Assembly (NCBI GenBank): GCA_036338615.1
Contig: JAYZBT010000270.1
Coordinates: 1-11,370 of the forward strand
Direction of reading: 5' to 3'
DNA: 11,370 nucleotides
DNA from: UBA1138 sp036338615
Lineage (GTDB): Bacteria; Gemmatimonadota; Gemmatimonadetes; Longimicrobiales; Gaopeijiaceae
This document shows positions 1-5,774 of this stretch, in pieces (the stretch's first letter is position 1; the number at the start of each line of letters is the position of its first letter). The notes beneath the pieces are model-generated. The model worked only from the letters and a program-made list of their open reading frames with translations. It ran no database searches and was not told the origin of the DNA. The translations under genes were made by a program, and so were the position numbers.

Positions 1-399
1 GACCCTGGTCAGAAGCTACATCTTTACCGGAGGCTCTCGCGGGTCCAGGGTCGAGTCGAAGTGGAGTCGCTGAGGCTGGAGCTGGTGGACCGCTTCGGGC
101 CGCGGCCCGCGGAGGTCGAGCGGCGTCTCGACCCCGCGGTGCTCCGGGGCCGTGGCAGGAGTCTCGGGGTCGAGCGTATCTTAGTGCGGAAGGACGAGGC
201 GCGCGTGACTTTCAGAAAGGAGTTCGTTCCGCGGATGGCTGTGCTCGAGGGGCCGCTTCGGCAGAGGCACGCCGAGGTCGAGATCCGCCGCCTGGAGCCA
301 CTTTCGATCGTGCTGCATCAAGTGGGAATGGATCCCATCCTGGAAACGCTTATGGTGGCGCTCGACGCCCTGCGGTCGGCCCACGCGGAGGCCGCTTAG
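1..399 (+). CDS. mfd: Transcription-repair coupling factor Mfd, C-terminal end (partial)
   Basis: This is the 3' end of a gene whose start lies before the window; 132 residues are visible in frame 1 and end at TAG 397-399. The reading frame is open from base 1. It begins with a segment containing QKLHLYRRLS, then LRLELVDRFGPRP, which matches the start of the C-terminal (D7/TRCF) domain of Mfd, where a DRFG.lP motif follows the helicase motor. Mfd is a cytoplasmic ATP-driven translocase that removes RNA polymerase stalled at DNA lesions and recruits UvrA; in the E. coli protein the D7 domain packs against the UvrA-binding module and restrains it. None of the helicase motifs are in view, so the call rests on this domain alone. 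The gene ends 21 bp before a lipoprotein PPIase gene on the same strand, so the two may be co-transcribed. Confidence 0.85.
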   Translation, partial: DPGQKLHLYRRLSRVQGRVEVESLRLELVDRFGPRPAEVERRLDPAVLRGRGRSLGVERILVRKDEARVTFRKEFVPRMAVLEGPLRQRHAEVEIRRLEPLSIVLHQVGMDPILETLMVALDALRSAHAEAA

Positions 400-409
400 G
401 CGACCCAAC

Positions 410-435
410 GAGGACGAAATATGGACGTCAGGAGA
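410..435 (+). promoter_or_regulatory. Two alternative ribosome binding sites for the PPIase lipoprotein gene
   Basis: GAGGA at 410-414 lies 6 nt before ATG 421. AGGAGA at 430-435 lies 9 nt before a second in-frame ATG at 445. Both are good Shine-Dalgarno matches. The later start gives a shorter signal peptide that begins MNMRW, which is more typical of a lipoprotein leader. Which start is used cannot be decided from sequence alone. Confidence 0.5.
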
Positions 436-1884
436 ATCGATTCAATGAACATGCGCTGGACGCTTCCAATAGTGGCCCTTCTCGTATCGGGCTTGGCCGG
501 ATGCACCGATTCTGGCTCGAATGAAGGCGTGGTCGCACGCGTCGGAGAGTACCAGCTCACCGTCGAGGACGTGGCCGAGCTGCTGGTCAACGAGGAACGG
601 CTTCCCGCCCAGGTCGGCGTGATCGAGCAAGTCGCGGACCTGTGGATCCAATACGCGCTGCTCGGGGCCGCCTTCGCCGAGGACACGACGTTTGGTGACC
701 TCGAGTTCGAGCCGCTGGTGCGGCAGCAGTTGGACCAGTTCATGATCTTCCAGCTACGCGATTCGGTCGTCCAGATCGACACGCTCATCCCGGATGACGC
801 ACTCCAGGACATCTACGCCGCGGAAGACCTCCCGCTGGAGATGCGCTCGCGTCACATCCTGTTGCAGTACCCCCCCAATGCCTCCGCGGCGGAGCTTGGC
901 AGAGTTCGCGCGCAACTCCAGGCCATCCGCGACCGCATCGTGGCCGGTGAGACCTTCGAGTCGCTCGCCGCGCAGTTCAGCCACGACCGTGGCTCGGCCG
1001 CGGCCGGCGGGGATCTCGGCTTCTTCGGCCGCGGTGACATGCTGGCCCCGTTCGAGCAGGCGGTGCTGGCCCTCGAGCCGGGCGAAATGAGCGATCTGGT
1101 CGAGACCTCGGCGGGCCTCCACTTGATCCGGCTCGAAGAGAAGCGCACCCAGGGGTTCGACGAGATCGCCGAGGGGTTGCGTCAGAACATGCTGAACGAG
1201 CGATACGCGCTGGCCGAATCCACGTACATCGCGGGCGTCGAAACCCGCGCAAACGCAACACCGACGGAGAGTGCCTCCGAGGTTGTGCGCGAGCTCGCCC
1301 GCAACCCCGGTGCCCGCCTGAGTGGCCGCGCTCGAAATCGAGCCGTTTTCGAATATGGCGGCGGCGAAATTACCGTGCGCGAGGTCCAGTTCGTGCTCCA
1401 GAGCCAGCCCGCCGAGTTCCGGGACCGCGTGATCGAGGGAGATGAGGAGCAAATCGACCGCTTTCTGCGCCAACTGGTCCAGCGTGAACTGCTCGCCGGA
1501 GAGGCCGTCGCGATGGGCTTCGGGACCCCGGTCGAACGCGTCGACTCCGCCATCGCCGCCGCACGAACGCAACTCCGTGGTGCCGCGGGATTGTTGGGAC
1601 TCGCCTCGATCGACCGAGCCCCCGGAGAAGATCTCGAACCGGCGGTTGCGCGCGCGGTTCTGGAGGCCGTCGGCAAGGTGCTGACGGGCGCGACCGAGAT
1701 GGTCCAGCTCGGGGGTATCCAGTACCAACTCCAGGAAGGCTCCCCGTCGGCGGTCTACGACCGAGGTGTAGGCCAGGCGATTCTCCGCATCGGGCAACTA
1801 CGCGCGAATCGCAGCGCATCCGTACTGGAGGAGGCCAGCGGGACGGCGGACCCGGCAGGTGACACTATTTCAGACGGCCGCTGA
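421..1884 (+). CDS. PpiC/parvulin-type peptidyl-prolyl isomerase, predicted lipoprotein (SurA/PrsA-like)
   Basis: A 487-residue predicted envelope foldase that would catalyse cis-trans isomerisation of peptidyl-prolyl bonds in exported proteins. The N-terminus has a basic stretch, a hydrophobic core and a lipobox (LAGC, lipidated Cys28 when counted from ATG 421), so the mature protein should be membrane-anchored. A parvulin domain spans about residues 141-241, with RHILL around His145, GGDLGFF at 196-202 and GLHLIRLEE around His234, all hallmarks of the family. Before it lies a helical segment (about 38-100) like the SurA/PrsA chaperone arm. After it lie about 245 more residues, of which about 305-375 resemble that arm again. 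ATG 445 (residue 9) is an equally good start. The gene is followed 35 bp later by a SurA-like gene, so two parvulins sit in tandem. Outer- versus inner-membrane location is not determinable here. The family call is firm; the specific client is unknown. Confidence 0.88.
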   Translation: MDVRRIDSMNMRWTLPIVALLVSGLAGCTDSGSNEGVVARVGEYQLTVEDVAELLVNEERLPAQVGVIEQVADLWIQYALLGAAFAEDTTFGDLEFEPLVRQQLDQFMIFQLRDSVVQIDTLIPDDALQDIYAAEDLPLEMRSRHILLQYPPNASAAELGRVRAQLQAIRDRIVAGETFESLAAQFSHDRGSAAAGGDLGFFGRGDMLAPFEQAVLALEPGEMSDLVETSAGLHLIRLEEKRTQGFDEIAEGLRQNMLNERYALAESTYIAGVETRANATPTESASEVVRELARNPGARLSGRARNRAVFEYGGGEITVREVQFVLQSQPAEFRDRVIEGDEEQIDRFLRQLVQRELLAGEAVAMGFGTPVERVDSAIAAARTQLRGAAGLLGLASIDRAPGEDLEPAVARAVLEAVGKVLTGATEMVQLGGIQYQLQEGSPSAVYDRGVGQAILRIGQLRANRSASVLEEASGTADPAGDTISDGR

Positions 1885-1919
1885 CGAAACCCTGACACCC
1901 CATCGGTTTATGACGTAAC

Positions 1920-3230
1920 ATGCTGAGAATATCGGTCCCATTCGTTATGGCGTTGGCGCTGCTTCCTGCGGCCGCCAACGCCCAGATCACGACGGACGAC
2001 GACATCGTCGACAGGGTCGTAGCCATCGTGGGCGACTCCGCGGTTCTCCAATCCCAGGTGATGGAGTCGGTCCAGCGCATCGTCCTGACCCAGAACATCC
2101 CATTGCCGGAGCCTGGACCCGAGCTCGATGCGCTGATGAGCGAGATGCTCGAGCAACTCGTGAGCACCGTGCTGATCTCGCAGGAGGCGGCTCGCGACAC
2201 CCTCATCCGGGTGGATGCCGTCCTCATCGAGGAACGCGTCACGCAGGAGATCGACCAGGTCACGCAACAGGTCGGAGGTCAGGCGGCGCTCCAGCAGGCG
2301 CTTGCCGGCCAAGGCCTGACGCTCGCCGAGTACCGGGACATGCGCCGCAACGACATCCGTCTGGAGCAGGTGCAACAGATGTTCATCGAGACGCGGCTTC
2401 GGGACGCCCCACCCGTGGTACTGACAGAGGACGAGCTGCTTGCCGCCTTCCAGGCGGCACGAGGCCAGGTCGAGCAACGCTCAAAGATGGTGAGCTTCGT
2501 GCAAGTCGTGATGAACCCCGCGCCCTCCGCAGCCTCACGTGACAGCGCGCGCACACGGCTCGAGGCCTTGCTCGTCCAGGTGCGCGAGGGGGCAGACTTC
2601 GCCGAGTTGGCAACCGAGCACTCCGACGACCCGGGTACCGCGGTGAATGGCGGCGATCTCGGGTGGTTCCGCCGCGGCGGCATGGTCAAAGAGTTCGAGG
2701 ACGCCGCATTCGCCCTCTTCGACGGGCAGGTGAGCGAAGTCGTCGAGACCCAGTACGGGTTCCACGTCATCAAGGTCGAGCGCTTCCGAGCCGGTGAGCG
2801 AAGGGCGCGCCACATTCTGCTCATACCGCCAGTGACGGAGGCCGACCTCCAGCGCACGCGAGACATCGCGGCCGACGTGATCGTCCAGGTGAGGGACGGA
2901 GCCGACATCGCCCCGCTGGTCGAACTGTACGCCGATCCAGAGGCACCGGACTCGGTGACCGTCGACTTCGAGCAGATCTCTTCGTTGCCGCCCGGCTACG
3001 AGGAGATCTCCGCTGCTGCGGTCGGCGACGTCATCGGCCCCATCGAATACGATACGGGTCAGGGGTCCATTCGGATTTCCGTGATCAGAGTGACCGAGGT
3101 GAGGGAAGCCGGGGCTTATACGTTCGAGGACCTCAGGGAGCAACTCTCGGACCGACTGCGGCAGCAGAAGCAGATCGCTAAGATCCTCGAAGACGTTCGC
3201 GCGAAGACGCACATCGAGATCCGACAGTAA
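1920..3230 (+). CDS. surA: Periplasmic chaperone/peptidyl-prolyl isomerase SurA
   Basis: A 436-residue secreted protein, close to the 428 residues of E. coli SurA, which escorts outer-membrane proteins across the periplasm. A Sec signal peptide with an ANA|Q cleavage site after residue 21 is clear. Next comes an N-terminal chaperone region whose start, IVDRVVAIVGDSAVLQSQV, is the classic SurA_N opening (it matches 'D.ivAvVn..vI..se'). A complete parvulin domain follows at about 187-288, with GGDLGWF at 244-250 and FHVIKVE from residue 281. A second, degenerate parvulin-like segment at about 295-395 starts with RARHILL but has no GGDLG motif. The C-terminal helix (about 400-436) would pack with the N-terminal domain as in SurA. 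No convincing Shine-Dalgarno precedes ATG 1920, and the nearest upstream ATG (1910) reads straight into a stop. pdxA follows 7 bp later, the same neighbour as in E. coli. Confidence 0.9.
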   Translation: MLRISVPFVMALALLPAAANAQITTDDDIVDRVVAIVGDSAVLQSQVMESVQRIVLTQNIPLPEPGPELDALMSEMLEQLVSTVLISQEAARDTLIRVDAVLIEERVTQEIDQVTQQVGGQAALQQALAGQGLTLAEYRDMRRNDIRLEQVQQMFIETRLRDAPPVVLTEDELLAAFQAARGQVEQRSKMVSFVQVVMNPAPSAASRDSARTRLEALLVQVREGADFAELATEHSDDPGTAVNGGDLGWFRRGGMVKEFEDAAFALFDGQVSEVVETQYGFHVIKVERFRAGERRARHILLIPPVTEADLQRTRDIAADVIVQVRDGADIAPLVELYADPEAPDSVTVDFEQISSLPPGYEEISAAAVGDVIGPIEYDTGQGSIRISVIRVTEVREAGAYTFEDLREQLSDRLRQQKQIAKILEDVRAKTHIEIRQ

Positions 3231-3237
3231 CCGACCC

Positions 3238-4182
3238 GTGCGAATCCGTATCGCGGTCACGCTGGGAGATCCGCGCGGCATCGGGTCGGAGGTAGCGTTC
3301 CGGGCCATTGAGCAGCACGCGCACGCCGGCACGGATGTGACGTTCTTCGGAAACGAGGAGGCGCGCCCGCAGATCCCCGAAGGTTGCGGCTTCGAGTCCG
3401 TAGGGAGCTTCGACGGCAGCGAAGAGGGCGCGGGGATCGTTTCGGCGGTCGCGATCGAACGAGCGGTAGAGGGTGCACTGGCTGGAGAGTATCGGGCCGT
3501 CGTCACGGCCCCGGTTTCCAAGCTCGCCCTGCACGCGGGGGGACGGGAGGTGCCGGGGCAAACCGAGATGCTTCAGCAGCTCGCGGGGGGCGGGGGCGTC
3601 GGTATGCTCATGGCTTCCGAGACTACGCGCCTGGGCGGCCCACTGCGGGTCCTGCTCGCCACGACCCACCACGCCTTGCGGGACGTACCGCGGCTGCTCA
3701 CCGAGGCGCTGCTCACCGAGCAGGCATCTCTGCTCAATGAGGCGCTCCGTCGCGACTGGGGGATCGCTCGACCGCGGATCGCGCTCTGCGGGCTCAATCC
3801 CCACGCCTCGGACGGGGGGCTGTTCGGATCAGAGGAGGCGCTGATTTTCGAGCCTGCCGTGCGACACTCGGTCAAGGCGGGCATAGACATCCAGGGCCCC
3901 CTCCCGGCCGACACCGTGTTTCAGCGAGCGCTCGCAGGACGGTTCGACGCCGTGATCGCCCCTTATCACGACGTGGGAATGGCGTCCTTCAAGACCGTGA
4001 CGTTCGGCAGTGGCGTCAACGTGACGATCGGGTTGCCGTTCGTCCGCACGTCCCCGGACCACGGCACCGCGTTCGACATCGCCGGCACGGGGTGTGCAGA
4101 CGCCTCGTCCATGTGCGAGGCGCTACGCCTCGCGCGCCGACTCGCGACCGCGCGCTTTGACACGGATTCTCCTCCTGTCTAA
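3238..4182 (+). CDS. pdxA: 4-hydroxythreonine-4-phosphate dehydrogenase PdxA
   Basis: A cytoplasmic NAD-dependent, metal-requiring enzyme of pyridoxal 5'-phosphate synthesis (DXP-dependent route). It oxidises 4-phosphohydroxy-L-threonine to a product that decarboxylates and is condensed with deoxyxylulose phosphate by PdxJ. It has 314 residues against about 329 in E. coli. The family motifs appear in order: TLGDPRGIGSE (8-18), TAPVSK (90-95), PGQTE (106-110), ATTHH (141-145), GLNPHA (185-190), GPLPADTVF (220-228), PYHDVG (242-247) and RTSPDHGTAFDIAG (270-283). By alignment from memory the three metal ligands are His144, His189 and His244, all present. The usual PGHTE has Gln108 in place of the substrate-contacting His. 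The start is GTG 3238 without a clear ribosome binding site, 7 bp after surA, which suggests translational coupling. Confidence 0.93.
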   Translation: MRIRIAVTLGDPRGIGSEVAFRAIEQHAHAGTDVTFFGNEEARPQIPEGCGFESVGSFDGSEEGAGIVSAVAIERAVEGALAGEYRAVVTAPVSKLALHAGGREVPGQTEMLQQLAGGGGVGMLMASETTRLGGPLRVLLATTHHALRDVPRLLTEALLTEQASLLNEALRRDWGIARPRIALCGLNPHASDGGLFGSEEALIFEPAVRHSVKAGIDIQGPLPADTVFQRALAGRFDAVIAPYHDVGMASFKTVTFGSGVNVTIGLPFVRTSPDHGTAFDIAGTGCADASSMCEALRLARRLATARFDTDSPPV

Positions 4183-4185
4183 CCT
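4157..4185 (+). promoter_or_regulatory. Candidate sigma70-type promoter for ftsEX-envC-holB-moaC
   Basis: A perfect TTGACA (-35) at 4157-4162 is followed after 17 bp by TAACCT (4180-4185), which keeps the first, second and last bases of TATAAT. Both boxes sit across the 3' end of pdxA and its stop codon. Transcription would begin near 4192, about 45 nt before the ftsE GTG. This junction (54 bp) is the longest gap between same-strand genes in the window. It is only a consensus match; no activity is shown and the organism's sigma factor preferences are unknown. Confidence 0.35.
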
Positions 4186-4236
4186 TTCGTTCCGGAACAC
4201 CGCCGCCTCTCCCTTTCTCCGAGAAGCCCTGCTCCG

Positions 4237-4908
4237 GTGATCAAGCTCACGAACGTCTCCAAGGAATACCCGAATCGCGGTTACGCGCTGCGTGACATCT
4301 CGCTGCACGTGAAGAAGGGCGAGTTCGCTTTTCTGACCGGGCATTCCGGATCCGGGAAATCCACTGCACTGAGGCTGGTGCACATGTCCGATCGCCCCAC
4401 AGGGGGCGAAGTACGTGTCACCGGATACTCGTCGGACCGCGTGTCCGAACGAGAGCTCTGGAAGATCCGACGCCGGGTCGGCTTCGTCTTCCAGGACTTC
4501 CGCCTCCTGCCGGGGCGCACGGCGCTCGAGAACATCTCGTTCGTGCTCGAATGTACGGGAACGCCGCGCCAGGACATCGTGCCCCGCACCCAGCGGCTCT
4601 TGGCCCAGGTCGGCCTCTCCACAAAGGCGGGCGCCCTGGTGCACGAGCTCTCCGGGGGAGAACAGCAACGGGTCGCGATCGCGCGCTCTTTGGCCAACAG
4701 TCCCTACGTGTTGCTTGCGGATGAGCCGACGGGAAACCTGGACGACCGGGCGACACGAGGCGTGATGGACCTCTTCTGGGACATCAACGCCCAAGGCATG
4801 GCCATGCTCATGGCGACGCACGACCTCGAGCTGGTGCGTCGCTACCCGCACGCGCGTGTATTCGAGTTGGACAATGGTCGGCTGGTGTACGACTCGGCCG
4901 TAGCGTAG
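4237..4908 (+). CDS. ftsE: Cell division ATP-binding protein FtsE
   Basis: A 223-residue ABC-type ATPase that pairs with the membrane protein FtsX at the division site and uses ATP to control peptidoglycan hydrolysis on the other side of the membrane. All ABC motifs are intact: Walker A GHSGSGKST (35-43), Q-loop FQDFRLLP (Gln86), signature LSGGEQQR (138-145), Walker B LLADEP (159-164) and the switch His195 in ATHD. The FQDFRLL stretch, the ADEPTGNLD sequence and the short length are typical of FtsE rather than of LolD or MacB. The start is GTG 4237, with only a weak GAGAAG at 4221-4226 before it. ftsX begins 9 bp after its stop, and the usual ftsEX order is kept. Confidence 0.95.
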   Translation: MIKLTNVSKEYPNRGYALRDISLHVKKGEFAFLTGHSGSGKSTALRLVHMSDRPTGGEVRVTGYSSDRVSERELWKIRRRVGFVFQDFRLLPGRTALENISFVLECTGTPRQDIVPRTQRLLAQVGLSTKAGALVHELSGGEQQRVAIARSLANSPYVLLADEPTGNLDDRATRGVMDLFWDINAQGMAMLMATHDLELVRRYPHARVFELDNGRLVYDSAVA

Positions 4909-4911
4909 GGG
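4906..4911 (+). promoter_or_regulatory. Ribosome binding site of ftsX overlapping the ftsE stop codon
   Basis: TAGGGG contains both the ftsE stop (TAG 4906-4908) and a G-rich Shine-Dalgarno-like run, 6 nt before ATG 4918. Ribosomes ending ftsE would be positioned to start ftsX, consistent with balanced production of the two subunits. Confidence 0.45.
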
Positions 4912-4917
4912 CGCCGC

Positions 4918-5772
4918 ATGCACGCCCTTCGGGAAGCTCTCGCGGCGTTCCGGCGCGCGCCCGTGCTCACAGGCCTCGCCTCGGCCATGGTCGGCCTGGC
5001 GCTCTTCGTGATCGGTCTCTTTGGGCTGGCTACGCACAACCTGCAACTCGCGCTGAGCGAAGTCGAGGACCGTGTCGAGATCCCGGTCTATTTGCGGGAC
5101 GACGCCAGACGGAGCGAAATCGACCTCGCCCAAATGGTGCTGGGCGACATCCCCGAGGTGCAGTCGGTGCGCTACATCTCGAAGGCTGAGGCTCTCGAGC
5201 GCGCCCAGGCGCAGCTCCCGGATTTCTCTGAACTCTTCGACAATCTGGATGTGAACCCGCTGCCTCAGTCATTGGAGGTGAAGCTGCGACCGGGCGAGCG
5301 GACCCAGGTTGTGGTGGAGGCGGTCTCCGCGGCGGCCTTACGCTATGCCTTCGTGGAGGACGCCCAGTACGGGCGCGAGTGGGTAGACCGACTCTTCGCA
5401 CTCCGCCGCATCGGCGCCGCGACGACAGTCGCGATGGGCTCTGCCTTGGCGCTGGTCGCCGCGCTGATCATCGGTACCGCGTTACGGATCGCGATTTTCG
5501 CTCGCCGGGAGGAGATCTATATCATGCGCCTGGTGGGCGCGACCAACGGGTTCATCCGCCGGCCGTTCTTGTTGGAGGGCGCCATTGCCGGCCTCATCGG
5601 CGGCGGCCTGGCGTGGTTGATGACCTGGGGCACGTATCGTGGCGTGTACGCTTTTCTGTTCGAGCTCGCTTGGATCCCCCCGCTGTGGATCGGGGGCGGG
5701 TTGGCGTCCGGGGCGGCCTTCGGCGCGATCGCGAGCATATTCGCGATCGGGCGGCACCTCAGGGAGCTGTGA
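4918..5772 (+). CDS. ftsX: Cell division membrane protein FtsX
   Basis: A 284-residue inner-membrane permease-like partner of FtsE. It has four predicted membrane segments at about 18-38, 167-191, 218-240 and 255-277, with a large periplasmic loop between the first and second (about 40-160). The loop contains NPLPQSLEV (113-121), a conserved part of the FtsX extracellular domain, and an IPVYLRDD segment (55-62) typical of its start. After the second membrane segment comes RREEIYIMRLVGATNGFI (196-213), the family's best-known cytoplasmic motif. FtsX moves no known substrate; in E. coli its periplasmic loop binds EnvC and relays FtsE ATPase cycles to amidase activation. The gene directly downstream here is EnvC-like, which supports the same mechanism. 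The start ATG 4918 follows the ftsE stop closely. Confidence 0.94.
   Translation: MHALREALAAFRRAPVLTGLASAMVGLALFVIGLFGLATHNLQLALSEVEDRVEIPVYLRDDARRSEIDLAQMVLGDIPEVQSVRYISKAEALERAQAQLPDFSELFDNLDVNPLPQSLEVKLRPGERTQVVVEAVSAAALRYAFVEDAQYGREWVDRLFALRRIGAATTVAMGSALALVAALIIGTALRIAIFARREEIYIMRLVGATNGFIRRPFLLEGAIAGLIGGGLAWLMTWGTYRGVYAFLFELAWIPPLWIGGGLASGAAFGAIASIFAIGRHLREL
5761..5766 (+). promoter_or_regulatory. Ribosome binding site setting the envC-like start at ATG 5775
   Basis: AGGGAG lies inside the last ftsX codons, 8 nt before ATG 5775. An in-frame GTG at 5769 overlaps the ftsX stop but would be only 2 nt from this site, so ATG 5775 is the better start. The open frame continues far upstream within ftsX, but that part is an out-of-frame shadow. 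Confidence 0.5.
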
Positions 5773-5774
5773 GC

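Noticed and set aside
754..1797. Long minus-strand open frame (347 codons) antisense to the PPIase gene
   Set aside because: It is a mirror of the high-GC plus-strand gene with no recognisable domain; the plus-strand frame has clear parvulin motifs.
1892..1921. CTGACA-N18-TAACAT resembling a promoter before surA
   Set aside because: The predicted transcription start (about 1928) would fall after the surA ATG at 1920, so it cannot serve that start, and no later good start exists without losing the signal peptide.
3537..3596. Clusters of G-runs in pdxA as a G-quadruplex candidate
   Set aside because: No four G-tracts fall within short loop distances; the runs are explained by Gly codons in a GC-rich gene.
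4189..4198. Perfect palindrome GTTCCGGAAC between pdxA and ftsE
   Set aside because: It has no loop for a terminator and is only 10 bp. Such palindromes occur by chance, and I recognise no regulator for it, although it lies near the proposed transcription start.
5379..5774. Upstream extension of the envC-like open frame inside ftsX
   Set aside because: It overlaps the well-supported ftsX frame, its translation is Arg/Pro-rich without any domain, and a signal peptide and ribosome binding site mark ATG 5775.
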